62,412 bases of DNA from an uncultured Mucilaginibacter sp. (GCA_903915155.1 CAIWRU010000145.1:1-62412), one strand, 5' to 3'. Positions 34,166-43,795 are shown, counted from the stretch's first letter. Numbers and translations are program-made. The notes: generated from the letters alone by a model not told the origin.

Positions 34166-35264
34166 AACAGGATTAAACTTCTTCGATAAAATTCTCCTTT
34201 GGTTAAATATACTCCTGTGCGCCGCTCTTTTACTCAGCTACCTTGCGCCAATAACCGACCCTGCTAAGTATTGGGTGATCGCTTTTTTCGGGCTTGCTTA
34301 TCCTATTCTATTGGTGTTCAGCCTGCTGTTTATACTTTACTGGCTGCTGCGCAAAAGTATTTGGATATTACTGCCGGTAATTTGCATACTCATAGGCTGG
34401 CATGTGCTGAATGAAAATATAGGCTTACGCTCTTCATCATCCACCGGAAAAACTACCGATACCAACCTGGTACGGTTAATGACCTACAACGTGCATAATT
34501 TTAAGCGGTACGGGGCGAAGAACGATGTATCGACCAAGCATGATATATTACAGATCATAAGCGATGAATCGCCGGATATTTTGGCGTTCCAGGAGTTCTA
34601 TTCGCGCAGGCATGGCGAGTATGATATGGTTGATACGCTGAAAAGAATACTCCATACCGAAAGCTATTATTTTGAGGCTTTTGAATCGAGCAATTCAGAG
34701 GCTATAGGTATGGCGATTTTCTCCAAATTGCCAATAGTGGCGCATGGGTTGATACCACTCTCCGAAATGAAGAGCCTGAATCAATGCCTTTATATCGATG
34801 TAAAAAAAGGCGGTAAGATTTTCAGGGTTTACAATGTGCAGCTGCAATCCATCCGGTTCGACCCGGAGGATTACCATTACCTGAGTGAAATATCGGGCAA
34901 GGGCAAGGCGGATATGGGATCGACCAAAAGGCTGGGCAGTAAATTAAAAATAGCATTTATAAAGCGCAGTATGCAGGTGGTAAAAATAAAGGATAACGCA
35001 GCAAACTGCCCTTACCCCTATGTTATTATGGGTGATTTTAATGATACGCCAACCTCGTTTGCCGTTAATCAAATGAGCAAAGGGCTTACCAACGCATTTT
35101 TTGTAAAAGGCTCGGGCCTGGGGCGTACGTACAATGGTGATTTCCCGAATTACCAGATCGATTATGTAATGAGCAGCAACGCTTTTGATGTGCGCAGTTA
35201 CCATATCATCGAAAAAAAGCTTTCAGATCACTACCCTGTTCGGTGCGACCTGGCGTTGAAGTAG
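34155..35264 (+). CDS. Membrane-anchored endonuclease/exonuclease/phosphatase family protein
   Basis: Three N-terminal transmembrane helices (~residues 13-95) anchor a periplasm- or cytoplasm-facing EEP domain. MTYNVHNFKRYG, ILAFQEFYSR (metal Glu), IMGDFNDTPTSFAVN (Asp-Asn) and QIDYVMSSNAF...LSDHYPVRCDL (final Asp-His) are the family motifs. Members hydrolyse phosphodiesters in nucleic acids, lipids or inositol phosphates; the substrate here is open. It overlaps the rhomboid gene by 11 bases. Confidence 0.9.
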   Translation: MKVKTGLNFFDKILLWLNILLCAALLLSYLAPITDPAKYWVIAFFGLAYPILLVFSLLFILYWLLRKSIWILLPVICILIGWHVLNENIGLRSSSSTGKTTDTNLVRLMTYNVHNFKRYGAKNDVSTKHDILQIISDESPDILAFQEFYSRRHGEYDMVDTLKRILHTESYYFEAFESSNSEAIGMAIFSKLPIVAHGLIPLSEMKSLNQCLYIDVKKGGKIFRVYNVQLQSIRFDPEDYHYLSEISGKGKADMGSTKRLGSKLKIAFIKRSMQVVKIKDNAANCPYPYVIMGDFNDTPTSFAVNQMSKGLTNAFFVKGSGLGRTYNGDFPNYQIDYVMSSNAFDVRSYHIIEKKLSDHYPVRCDLALK

Positions 35265-35380
35265 ATAGGCAAGAAATCAAGACACAAGATAATTAACTCG
35301 TAGCTTTTTTTTACAAAACGCCAACGTAATCAACCATTCACATAATCAACATATTCAACCAAAATCGTAAGTTTGCGCCC

Positions 35381-36841
35381 ATGAAACAAAATTTGTTTGT
35401 TTACAACACTTTAACACGCAAAAAAGAAGAATTTAAGCCGATTAACCCGCCACTGGTGGGCATGTATGTTTGCGGCCCGACTGTTTACAGTGATGTACAC
35501 CTGGGCAATTGCCGTACCTATATTTCATTCGACCTGATGTTTCGCTACCTTAACCATTTGGGTTATAAGGTAAGGTATGTACGCAACATTACCGATGCCG
35601 GTCATTTGGAGGGCGATTTGGATGAGGGTGAAGATAAAATATCGAAAAAAGCTAAACTGGCGCAGCTTGAACCTATGGAAATAGCGCAAAAATATACCAT
35701 AGGCTTTCATGATGTGATGAATATATTGAATGTATTACCGCCAAGCATTGAGCCTACCGCTACCGGGCATATTATTGAACAAATTGAACTGGTAAAACGC
35801 ATACTGGCCAAAGGCTATGCTTATGAAGTGAACGGTTCGGTTTATTTTGATGTTGAAAAATACAACAGCACGCATGATTATGGTATACTGAATGGCCGTA
35901 ACCTTGACGACCTGTTAGCTAATACCCGCGCATTGGGCGGCCAGCAGGAAAAACATGGCAAGCTTGATTTTGCCCTATGGATAAAAGCCAAGCCTGAGCA
36001 TTTAATGAAATGGCCATCGCCGTGGGGCGTGGGCTTCCCGGGCTGGCATTTGGAATGCTCGGCCATGAGCAATAAATATTTGGGCGAACATTTTGATATA
36101 CATGGCGGCGGCATTGACCTTATGCCTACACACCATACTAATGAGATAGCCCAGAATATAGCCTGCTGCGAAACTATACCGGCAACTTATTGGGTACATA
36201 CCAATATGCTTACGGTAAACGGGCAAAAAATGTCGAAATCATTGGGGAACAGTTTTTTGCCGGTGGAGCTTTTTACGGGTAAAAATTCAATCCTGAATAA
36301 GGCTTACAGCCCCATGACCGTTCGCTTTTTTATATTGCAGGCGCATTATCGCAGCACGCTTGATTTTGGCAACGATGCCATGGAAGCATCGGAAAAAGGG
36401 TTTAAGCGCCTGATGAACGCCTACGCATTGATAAACGACCTAAAAGTATCGGCTACCAGCGATGTTGAAATAAATGCGCTTTTAAACCGTTGTTATGAGG
36501 CTATGAACGATGATTTTAACAGCCCGGTACTTATTGCCGAGCTTTTTGAAGCATCGCGCATTATAAACTCGGTGTATGATAACAAGTTGAAAATTGATGC
36601 CGAAAACCTGCAACTTTTGAAACAACTGATGCAAAGTTTTGTGATCGACATACTGGGTTTAAAAGATGAAAAGGCGGCCGATGATGATTTGCCACAATTG
36701 CTAAACTTTATTGTGAACCTGCGCAGCCAGGCAAAAACTAACCAGGATTATGCAACATCGGACAAAATAAGGGACGGTTTGCAAAAAATAGGTTTTCAAT
36801 TAAAGGATACCAAAGAAGGAACTAACTGGAGTAAAATATAA
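35381..36841 (+). CDS. cysS: Cysteine--tRNA ligase
   Basis: A class I synthetase for Cys. MYVCGPTVYSDVHLGNCRTYISFD gives the first zinc Cys and the HIGH-like HLGN. GWHLECSAM and the TNEIAQN region supply the other zinc ligands, and NGQKMSKSLGNSF is KMSKS. The C-terminal DALR helical domain ends RDGLQKIGFQLKDTKEGTNW. Length 486 aa is normal. It is spaced 116 bp from the EEP gene, so it may have its own promoter. Confidence 0.97.
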   Translation: MKQNLFVYNTLTRKKEEFKPINPPLVGMYVCGPTVYSDVHLGNCRTYISFDLMFRYLNHLGYKVRYVRNITDAGHLEGDLDEGEDKISKKAKLAQLEPMEIAQKYTIGFHDVMNILNVLPPSIEPTATGHIIEQIELVKRILAKGYAYEVNGSVYFDVEKYNSTHDYGILNGRNLDDLLANTRALGGQQEKHGKLDFALWIKAKPEHLMKWPSPWGVGFPGWHLECSAMSNKYLGEHFDIHGGGIDLMPTHHTNEIAQNIACCETIPATYWVHTNMLTVNGQKMSKSLGNSFLPVELFTGKNSILNKAYSPMTVRFFILQAHYRSTLDFGNDAMEASEKGFKRLMNAYALINDLKVSATSDVEINALLNRCYEAMNDDFNSPVLIAELFEASRIINSVYDNKLKIDAENLQLLKQLMQSFVIDILGLKDEKAADDDLPQLLNFIVNLRSQAKTNQDYATSDKIRDGLQKIGFQLKDTKEGTNWSKI

Positions 36842-36942
36842 TTATCACTATATAACAAGAAAGATACGTGCCCGTGAAACAGTTTTATGAATTACGGGTT
36901 AAATTTATTTACTAAATTTCCTCCCACAATTTATTTATCAAC

Positions 36943-37812
36943 ATGAAAAGAATATTATTTGCTGTTATTGTGTTATGCTGCTTTGCTAATTTAGCTTTAG
37001 CACAAAAACCGCCCCTGGCTGATGTAAACAAGGTTATAAAAGCCGAACAGGATTTTGACAAGGCTGTTGCGCATAAAGGTATTAAAGATGCATTTTTAGA
37101 AGTTGCCGACCTTGAAGGGATAGTTTTTAAACCACAACCGGTTAGGATAATTGACTTTTATAATAGTATTGACAAACAGCCGGGTAATTTAAGCTGGCAG
37201 CCTAAATTTGCCCGTATATCGGCCAATGGCGATTTGGCCTTTACCGCAGGCCCATACACTTACCAAAACGGCAAGGATGATACCGATAAAGTTTACGGCG
37301 ATTATGTATCGATATGGCGCGTTGATGCTGATAATAAACTTAAGCTACTAATAGACCTGGGCATACAGCACCCCGAGCCTGAGCAGGAAGCGATAACAGA
37401 TTTTTCGGGGCCTGATTCGAGCAAACTATCTGCACCGAGCAAAGATCCCTTCAACGGTAAAAGCGTAATACTGACCACCGATAAATTGTTCAACCATTCA
37501 TTAACCATATCGGCGCTGGCTAGTTATAAAGAGTTTTTGAGCGCTGAAGGGCGCTATTATTTCCCCGGTTTTGAACCTGTAATAGGGCAGGACAAGATCA
37601 TGAAGTTTATTGATAACGAGGCCATAAGCATTACTGCGGAAACCGTTAACGCAGGCCGCTCAAGCAGTAACGACCTAGCCTATAGTTATGGCACCGCACG
37701 CATAACCAAAGGGCAGGTAGTAAGCAACTACAATTACGTACGTATTTGGGAAATTGATAAAAACCACAAATGGGATATATTGCTAGAGGTTTTCTCGGCA
37801 ATTGAGAATTAG
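36943..37812 (+). CDS. Secreted protein with two DUF4440/SnoaL-like domains
   Basis: The signal peptide is MKRILFAVIVLCCFANLALAQ. Two cone-shaped alpha+beta modules are suggested by repeated patterns: VIKAEQDFDKAVAHKGIKDAFLEV...FTAGPYTYQNGKDDTDKVYGDYVSIWRV, and later LASYKEFLSAEGRYYFPGFEP...LAYSYGTARITKGQVVSNYNYVRIWEI. This is the DUF4440 / NTF2-like layout. The function is unknown. It is a single gene after cysS with a 101-bp gap. Confidence 0.8.
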   Translation: MKRILFAVIVLCCFANLALAQKPPLADVNKVIKAEQDFDKAVAHKGIKDAFLEVADLEGIVFKPQPVRIIDFYNSIDKQPGNLSWQPKFARISANGDLAFTAGPYTYQNGKDDTDKVYGDYVSIWRVDADNKLKLLIDLGIQHPEPEQEAITDFSGPDSSKLSAPSKDPFNGKSVILTTDKLFNHSLTISALASYKEFLSAEGRYYFPGFEPVIGQDKIMKFIDNEAISITAETVNAGRSSSNDLAYSYGTARITKGQVVSNYNYVRIWEIDKNHKWDILLEVFSAIEN

Positions 37813-37900
37813 GGGTTAGTTAATCAGAGACCGGAGATTAGAGATTAGTTTTCTAATCTCTTTTTTTAATGTGTCAAAGAACGATGGGCCCCCTCTAAAT

Positions 37901-37917
37901 CTCCCCCGGTAGGGGAG
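37901..37917 (+). repeat. CTCCCCCGGTAGGGGAG palindrome
   Basis: A short GC-rich hairpin preceded by CCCCTCTAAAT. It is related in sequence to the element inside ileS (20781-20813). It lies in the 37813-38344 gap, which holds no convincing gene. Confidence 0.6.
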
Positions 37918-38058
37918 ACTTGAAAAACTATATCACTACAACAGGAGCAGGGCTTATATATTCAAATTTCGGGAATTGGATTGGGAAAAGTGGTGACACG
38001 ATTTTGCCAGTAAATGATAAGTGGTTGATTTATAAGAAGTTTATTTTGAAGGTGAATA

Positions 38059-38260
38059 GTTGTCTGTTAAGACACCACAGGTGTTCGGAAGATCAAAAAA
38101 TAGCGGCGGAATTGTGCGATTCCCCTCTTGAGAGGGGTGGAGGGGGGGGGGCCTTTGCGCTTCATTAACACACCCCTGCAGCCGCACTTTCTTTCGCGCC
38201 CCCTCTCAAGAGGGGAACTAAACAAATCTTCCGAACACTTAAAGTGAAGACACAGACAAC
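38059..38260 (+). repeat. Nested inverted-repeat element (MITE-like)
   Basis: The outermost arms include GTTGTCTGT (38059-38067) and its complement (38252-38260). Next come GTGTTCGGAAGAT (38081-38093) and its exact complement (38226-38238). The inner pair is a perfect 18-bp repeat, TTCCCCTCTTGAGAGGGG (38120-38137 and 38200-38217), each arm itself palindromic. It occupies the gap downstream of moxR. No transposase is present. An ORF across it (37920-38168) is not believable. Confidence 0.75.
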
Positions 38261-38344
38261 GGGGGGAATGAAGGGTTGATTCGGTTAAGTAGTTATTGAA
38301 GTTTAACTGCCTTTCTAAATCAGCCATTCACCACTCACCTACCT

Positions 38345-39307
38345 CTAAAACAAACTTTCTATAATATCATCGGTCGATAATCCGTCGGCTTCGGCGTGGT
38401 AGCTGCGCACTATGCGGTGGCGAAGGATGGGCTTTGCTACGGCGCGCACATCCTCAATATCGGGCGAATACTTGCCGTTGATAACGGCATGGCATTTTGC
38501 GCCTAATACCAGGTATTGCGAGGCACGTGGGCCTGCTCCCCAATTTAGCAGGCGTTTTATTTGCGGGCCTGCGAATTCGCTGTTGGGGCGGGTTTTTGCA
38601 ACCAGTTTTACCGCATATTCCAATACATTATCGGCAACGGGGATGTTGCGTACCAATTGCTGAAAATAAATGATCTGTTCGGCGTTTAGGATATGGTTTA
38701 CCTGCGTTTGCGTGGTGCTTGTGGTATTTTTTACCACCTGCAACTCCTCGGCAAACGACGGATAGTCCAACGATACATTAAACATAAACCTGTCGAGCTG
38801 TGCCTCGGGCAGCGGGTAGGTTCCTTCCTGCTCAATAGGGTTTTGGGTAGCGAGTACAAAAAACGGTTTCGAAAGCTGATGGGTTACGCCGGCAGCAGTT
38901 ACGGCCTTCTCCTGCATAGCCTCAAGTAAAGCAGCTTGTGTTTTTGGCGGGGTGCGGTTTATTTCATCGGCCAGGATGATATTTGAAAATACCGGGCCGG
39001 GAATAAATTTGAAAGTCCTGTCCTCACCTAAAATCTCAGAGCCAATGATATCAGATGGCATCAGGTCGGGGGTGAACTGTATGCGTTTAAAATCGAGGTC
39101 GAGCACTTGCGCAACGGTTTGTACCAGCAGGGTTTTTGCCAGTCCCGGTACGCCAACCAACAGGCAATGCCCATTGCTGAATATGGATATTAATACAAAT
39201 TTAACTACTTCATCCTGGCCAACAATTACTTTACCTATTTCAGTACGTAATTGCTGGTAAGCCTTATTTAAAGCGTTAGCCGCTTCAACATCAGATGAGT
39301 GTTGCAT
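38345..39307 (-). CDS. MoxR-family AAA+ ATPase
   Basis: A 320-residue AAA+ ATPase of the MoxR (APE2220/RavA-like) group, a chaperone-like assembly factor. Walker A is in LLVGVPGLAKTLLVQ, Walker B in IILADEINRTPPKTQAALLEAMQE, sensor 1 in VLATQNPIEQEGTYPLPEAQLDRFMFNV, and the lid follows. MoxR genes usually stand before a DUF58 gene, but here the downstream side is the repeat element, with no DUF58 gene. The SurA-like gene ends 21 bp upstream and is co-directional. Confidence 0.93.
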   Translation of the reverse strand: MQHSSDVEAANALNKAYQQLRTEIGKVIVGQDEVVKFVLISIFSNGHCLLVGVPGLAKTLLVQTVAQVLDLDFKRIQFTPDLMPSDIIGSEILGEDRTFKFIPGPVFSNIILADEINRTPPKTQAALLEAMQEKAVTAAGVTHQLSKPFFVLATQNPIEQEGTYPLPEAQLDRFMFNVSLDYPSFAEELQVVKNTTSTTQTQVNHILNAEQIIYFQQLVRNIPVADNVLEYAVKLVAKTRPNSEFAGPQIKRLLNWGAGPRASQYLVLGAKCHAVINGKYSPDIEDVRAVAKPILRHRIVRSYHAEADGLSTDDIIESLF

Positions 39308-39328
39308 ATGCTATTCTAACTATTAATA

Positions 39329-40771
39329 TTATTCTGCTGCTGCAACCGGTACGGCAGTTGGCCATGCTTTTAGCCCGGGGCAAACCAAAAATTCAGGGTC
39401 GATCTTGATGTAGGTTTCTTTTCTCCTTTTCTCAAACCACTGGCTAATGGTGCGGCTAATTTTGTCGCTATAGGTGGCGTCTTTAATTTTAGGGAAATCC
39501 TGTGCCAGGTTAGCCTTGTGCGCGTTGGTTACCGATTTAAGGAACAATATTTTGTAGGTTTTTTTACCATCGGTACCGGTAAATAATTGCGGTTTTGATA
39601 TAGTGCCGACCTTCATGGTATCAATTAGCAGGGCAACCTGCGGATCGAGTTTATCGCTTGGGATATGGGTGCTCCTGCTCTGAACATCCTCAGCATTCAG
39701 CATCATACCGCCATTGAACTTGGTATCTTTATTATCAGAATAAACAGATGCCGCATTAGAAAAGAAGCCGGCTATATTTGTAGGGTTTATCCTTTTGTCA
39801 ATAGCAAACAGGTTATAAACGCTATCGGCTTTTGCCTTGGCGCGGTCCAAACTTGCCTGGGTAATGGCAGGTATAACTAAAATATGCCGCACATGTACCT
39901 GTTCGCCACGCCGTTCAATTACCTGTAAAAAGTGAAAGCCTGTAGTTGGAGATTCAAATACCGGCGACATCTCTCCGGCTTTTAATTTAAAGGCCCATGC
40001 CGAAAATTCCTTAACATAAGCAGTACGGTCGGCAAAGCCAAGGTCACCACCATCGGGTGCTGAACCGGGATCCTGCGAATATAAACGGGCCAGTGTTCCA
40101 AAATCTTCGCCATTTTTTACCCTGGTGCGCAGGTCTTCGGCTTTTTGTTTATAAAAGGCTTTCTCATCTTTATTCAACTGTGGCTGGAAAACGATCTCGC
40201 CAACTTCAACCTCTTTATTAAAAGTTGGCAAACTATCCGTAGGTATCTTATTAAAATAAGCTGCAACATCCTGAGGGGTTACGTTCACCTTTTCAGTGAT
40301 CTTTTTCTTCATCTCATCGGCTATCATATTTTCCTTCACATCGGGCCGTATCTCGTCTTTATACTGGATCACCGAACGGCCAAGGAATTGCTCCAGCCTA
40401 TCCTGACCGCCTGCCCTTTGTATGGAGCTGCGCATCCTTCGGTCAACCTCGGCGTCAATATCATCATCCTTAACCTCGATACTGTCAATGATAGCCTGCT
40501 GACCCAATATTTTTTGCGCTAACAGGTTTTGTAATATCTGGCATTTAATAGCCGGGTTAGGCGCACCGCCGTTTGCCAGGTAGCTGGCATATGATAATTC
40601 GATATCCGATTGCAGTATGATACTGCCGCCTACTACGGCTGCAATTTTATCAAGTGTATGTTTCGGTGTGGTGCTTGTTGAATCAATGGTACGCTTATGC
40701 GTATGCGTTTTTGCTGAGGCTATTGATATTGATAAACAAATTCCTAAAATGGCTAACCCAATCTTTCTCAT
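39329..40771 (-). CDS. Periplasmic peptidyl-prolyl isomerase, SurA-like
   Basis: A signal peptide (MRKIGLAILGICLSISIASA) leads to a SurA-type N-terminal chaperone helix region (LDKIAAVVGGSIILQSDIELSYASYLANGG) and a parvulin domain (VGEIVFQPQ...GEDFGTLARLYSQDPGSAPDGGDLGFADR...TTGFHFLQVIERRGEQVHVRHILV). A second, degenerate isomerase domain follows. The protein likely helps fold outer-membrane proteins. Length 480 aa is normal. It precedes moxR by 21 bp. Confidence 0.93.
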   Translation of the reverse strand: MRKIGLAILGICLSISIASAKTHTHKRTIDSTSTTPKHTLDKIAAVVGGSIILQSDIELSYASYLANGGAPNPAIKCQILQNLLAQKILGQQAIIDSIEVKDDDIDAEVDRRMRSSIQRAGGQDRLEQFLGRSVIQYKDEIRPDVKENMIADEMKKKITEKVNVTPQDVAAYFNKIPTDSLPTFNKEVEVGEIVFQPQLNKDEKAFYKQKAEDLRTRVKNGEDFGTLARLYSQDPGSAPDGGDLGFADRTAYVKEFSAWAFKLKAGEMSPVFESPTTGFHFLQVIERRGEQVHVRHILVIPAITQASLDRAKAKADSVYNLFAIDKRINPTNIAGFFSNAASVYSDNKDTKFNGGMMLNAEDVQSRSTHIPSDKLDPQVALLIDTMKVGTISKPQLFTGTDGKKTYKILFLKSVTNAHKANLAQDFPKIKDATYSDKISRTISQWFEKRRKETYIKIDPEFLVCPGLKAWPTAVPVAAAE

Positions 40772-40949
40772 GTATTGTACTTATACTAAATAATATGCGG
40801 ACATTTTTCCGCTAAAAAGTTCAAATTTCGGTAAAATTTATTAATTATAACCGTTTAAATAATTTCAATTGCACAGTACGGCTATAATTATGCGAATATG
40901 CCGATAAAGCTTGAAACTGTTTAACTACTTTTGGTTAAAATTTGTTAAA

Positions 40950-41483
40950 GTGGATATAGAGAACCCTGTAGCGCTGCATTTTATTATGCAGGATGACTTA
41001 TTTTTTTTGGACGAAGACAGGAAAGCTTACGCCGAGGCTGAGATTATTGTTAATAAACCTGATACAGAAGCGACGCCAACTGAACCTGTTTTGGAAGCAA
41101 AAGCGGTTGAATTTGCTTTTATGGGTAAAAAGGGCGGCATGCTGATACTGGTGCATTACCCGGCGCTTGAATTTATACACGATGCCCATTTAACTGCGCT
41201 TGAAAACATTTTGAAACGAAAAGAAATTGCTATTAATGATGTGGCCATTTTAAACATGGCTAAGCATAGCGATGCTAATTTTGAAGCGCTTACGAATTAT
41301 TTTGGTGCGAAAAAAATACTGCTGTTGGGCAAGCAGGCCTTGCCGATAGGGATAGCCACACTTCAGCTAAACACACCTCAACAATTAGCTGATCGTACGG
41401 CGCTATTTAGCTTTAGTTTTGATGAGATGATGGACAGCCCTGATAATAAGAAAGCCTTTTGGGAACAAATGAAAAACTTCTGA
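40950..41483 (+). CDS. Hypothetical cytoplasmic protein
   Basis: I do not recognise a named family. The reading starts at a GTG (VDIENPVALHFIMQDDLFFLDEDRK); a TTG at 40911 or an ATG at 40986 are alternatives. The body holds KGGMLILVHYPALEFIHDAHLTALENILKRKEIAINDVAILNM and FGAKKILLLGKQALPIGIATLQLN, an alpha/beta pattern with no transmembrane helix. It resembles small Bacteroidota proteins of unknown role found near rdgB. The small membrane gene follows 18 bp later. Confidence 0.65.
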   Translation: MDIENPVALHFIMQDDLFFLDEDRKAYAEAEIIVNKPDTEATPTEPVLEAKAVEFAFMGKKGGMLILVHYPALEFIHDAHLTALENILKRKEIAINDVAILNMAKHSDANFEALTNYFGAKKILLLGKQALPIGIATLQLNTPQQLADRTALFSFSFDEMMDSPDNKKAFWEQMKNF

Positions 41484-41501
41484 TAATCTCAAAGTATAAA
41501 A

Positions 41502-41684
41502 ATGAATGGATTAGACTTATTAGGGGGATTTGCTTGTTTAGCATTCGGTATTTTTATCATCCTAAAACAAATTAAGAAATTTAGAAATCATCAACAGGAC
41601 CAATTAGGTTTTGATATTAAATTACTAGGTGGAGGAATTATTTTTATAATGGGTGGCATTTGTTTAATAGCTCAATCTTTATAG
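41502..41684 (+). CDS. Small membrane protein (60 aa)
   Basis: Two hydrophobic helices (~residues 4-22 and 41-58) are separated by a basic/polar loop, IKKFRNHQQDQLGFDIK. The sequence looks like a true small hairpin membrane protein rather than a random frame, because its composition is normal for a membrane gene and it fits between two genes on the same strand. No family is recognised. Confidence 0.6.
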   Translation: MNGLDLLGGFACLAFGIFIILKQIKKFRNHQQDQLGFDIKLLGGGIIFIMGGICLIAQSL

Positions 41685-41713
41685 TGTTCTTGTAGCAAAT
41701 TTATATTACCCCT

Positions 41714-42292
41714 ATGCAGCAATTAGTTTTTGCTACCAATAACGCACACAAACTGGAAGAAGTAGCGGCAAAGATTGCCGGTGAAATTGAGTTATTAAGC
41801 CTTAATGATATTGGCTGCCACGATGATATTGAGGAAACCGGCACCACCTTCAGCGAAAACGCTTCGATCAAAAGCCATTATATCTACCACAAATACCATT
41901 TGAATTGCTTTGGCGATGATAGCGGGCTTGAGATAGATGCCCTAAATGGCGAACCTGGGGTTTATTCGGCGCGATATGCCGGCGAGCATGGTAATCACGC
42001 CGCCAATATGGATAAGGTGCTTGAAAAGCTTAAGGGGGTTACTAACCGAAGCGCACGTTTTCGCACCGTAATATCGTTGATTTGGGATGGTGAGGAACAT
42101 TTTTTTGATGGCACGGTTGAGGGTACTATTCGCAATGAGCGAAGTGGTAGTGGTGGTTTTGGGTATGACCCTATTTTTGAGCCTGTAGGGTATGACATTA
42201 CTTTTGCGGACATGAGTATGGAGGAGAAGAATGCGATTAGCCATAGGGGAAGGGCGGTGGAGAAGTTGGCGGAATTTTTGGCTTCCTTTTAA
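41714..42292 (+). CDS. rdgB: XTP/dITP diphosphatase (RdgB/HAM1)
   Basis: This cytoplasmic pyrophosphatase removes non-canonical purine nucleotides (dITP, XTP). [16 protein letters not shown], the DNA/metal region [39 protein letters not shown] and [17 protein letters not shown] with [12 protein letters not shown] are all conserved. Length 192 aa fits. It follows the hypothetical genes in one direction and is convergent with the porin gene. Confidence 0.96.
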   Translation: MQQLVFATNNAHKLEEVAAKIAGEIELLSLNDIGCHDDIEETGTTFSENASIKSHYIYHKYHLNCFGDDSGLEIDALNGEPGVYSARYAGEHGNHAANMDKVLEKLKGVTNRSARFRTVISLIWDGEEHFFDGTVEGTIRNERSGSGGFGYDPIFEPVGYDITFADMSMEEKNAISHRGRAVEKLAEFLASF

Positions 42293-42295
42293 ACA

Positions 42296-42399
42296 CGTCA
42301 TTGCGAGGAACGAAGCAATCTCATTATACAGGTCGCCGATTTGCATTGTTCGATACCTGCCTTGTGGGGTTGCTTCGTCGTACCTCCTCAGCAATGACG
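42296..42399 (+). repeat. GTCATTGCGAGG inverted repeat, copy 2
   Basis: The left arm begins CGTCATTGCGAGGAACGAAG and CAATC; the right arm ends GGTTGCTTCGTCGTACCTCC then GCAATGACG. It belongs to the same family as 21809-21896. It lies between the convergent rdgB and porin genes. Confidence 0.75.
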
Positions 42400-42415
42400 G
42401 TTTGTACGGTTATTT

Positions 42416-43723
42416 CTAAAACTCAATATGCGCCCTTAGGGAGAATACGTTTACCGGGCCGCGGTCGGCGTTGTAGGCCGGGTGCAGAATGAACTGATAG
42501 TCGGGTGTAAGCCAGAACTTTTTCTGGAAAGCGTTTATCTTATAATATAACTCAGCTATCATCTCGGGGCTGTAATTTAACTTGCCATCACCAATTAAAA
42601 AGCCGTAACCGCCGTCTGCTAAATAATCACGGTGCGGGGATGACAGTCCGTTGCCTACAAAGGCTAAACCCAGTTCATCATCGGGGCGTTTCCACGAGGT
42701 GCCTTTTAATACACCCCCGAAACTTAGTGAACGGTCGATCTCGGTAAAAAACCAGGTTTCGGTATGGCCATCGTTATAACTGGCTTTTGCAAACACACCA
42801 AAATCCTTGCTTAAATACTGGTCGGCACTGATCCCGAAGCCATATTTATGGCGGCCATAGGCCTGGGTTGTGTCAACAACAGGGGCGGTAGGATTTTGAG
42901 CTATGGACTGGGTGTAATTGCCAAATTTGCCATTGTTTAAAAAGCCCAACACGCGAACAGTTCCTTTTTGGCCATTGATGGTGTAGCGCCTTTCATATTC
43001 CAGTGTTTGGGTATTGGCTTTTTGAATTTTTGCATCCCATATAGCGCCATTGGCAGTAGTGGTAACCATGGTAAAAGCAAAGCGCAAGGTCCAGTCGGGT
43101 TGCCCTAATTCGGTAAATGCACCCAGTACATAACCGCGCGTGTTGGCCGGGTAATCCCAGGCGCCGTTATCCATCAGCGACCAGTTCATGAATTGTGTGC
43201 GCGGGTCGTGGCTAAATTCGTTGCCATCAAAAAAATCGGCCATGCCAAATTTTCCAACCGTAAATGAAAAATAGCGCTTGCTTTTTAAGCCCGCTAACTG
43301 GTTCTGATCATCGGTAATGGTATCTTTTTCGGTGCCCCATTCAAAGTTTTGCTGAAAATAGAGCCGGGCGATATATATTTTGGGCGCAACTTCGCCAACA
43401 CGGAAAGTTTCGCCATTTGGGAAACCCGCTACACCCAGGGTTTTGCTGAGGCCGGCACCGCCCGAAATTTCCGGGTCAAAAACAGCCTGAGCCCCTTTCC
43501 ATAGACGTGCAGCGCCAAATAATGTTGTTGTTAACGAGGTTTGTGTTTCGGACAGGGTCGACAAGCTATTTGCGCCACTATAAGGCGCGCTGAATGCAGG
43601 CTTGTATTGCGTAATGGTAGTTTCCTGGAAATGGAAACTGAATGGCTGTTGTTTAAGCGTATCCTGTGCAAAAGCATGAGTTGCAGCCAGCATTAAAATA
43701 ATATATGATAGGGTCTTTTTCAT
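42416..43723 (-). CDS. OprB-like outer-membrane porin
   Basis: A signal peptide (MKKTLSYIILMLAATHAFAQ) and a 415-residue beta-barrel ending in a terminal Phe (SLRAHIEF), as expected for outer-membrane proteins. FSFHFQETTITQYKPAFSAPYSGANSL, GQPDWTLRFAFTMV and ELYYKINAFQKKFWLTPDYQFILHPAYNADRGPVNVFSLR match the carbohydrate-selective porin (OprB) family. An inverted-repeat operator lies in its upstream region, before the P-type ATPase gene. Given that neighbour it may pass metal ions rather than sugars. Confidence 0.85.
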   Translation of the reverse strand: MKKTLSYIILMLAATHAFAQDTLKQQPFSFHFQETTITQYKPAFSAPYSGANSLSTLSETQTSLTTTLFGAARLWKGAQAVFDPEISGGAGLSKTLGVAGFPNGETFRVGEVAPKIYIARLYFQQNFEWGTEKDTITDDQNQLAGLKSKRYFSFTVGKFGMADFFDGNEFSHDPRTQFMNWSLMDNGAWDYPANTRGYVLGAFTELGQPDWTLRFAFTMVTTTANGAIWDAKIQKANTQTLEYERRYTINGQKGTVRVLGFLNNGKFGNYTQSIAQNPTAPVVDTTQAYGRHKYGFGISADQYLSKDFGVFAKASYNDGHTETWFFTEIDRSLSFGGVLKGTSWKRPDDELGLAFVGNGLSSPHRDYLADGGYGFLIGDGKLNYSPEMIAELYYKINAFQKKFWLTPDYQFILHPAYNADRGPVNVFSLRAHIEF

Positions 43724-43795
43724 TTGGCGGTGAAAATAATAAGTTAGTATTAAGACAATGTTATTAGTTATATTTAATTAAGCAAATCTAATAAT

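Noticed and set aside
37920..38168. 82-residue plus-strand ORF (MKNYITTTGAG...)
   Set aside because: Its second half runs through the nested inverted repeat and reads as low-complexity Gly; no promoter or family support.
40911..40949. TTG start for the hypothetical gene before the small membrane gene
   Set aside because: The extra residues look unrelated to the body; a GTG at 40950 gives a more natural start, though this is not certain.
42301..42492. 63-residue ORF between rdgB and the porin
   Set aside because: It lies in the GTCATTGCGAGG repeat and runs into the porin gene on the other strand.
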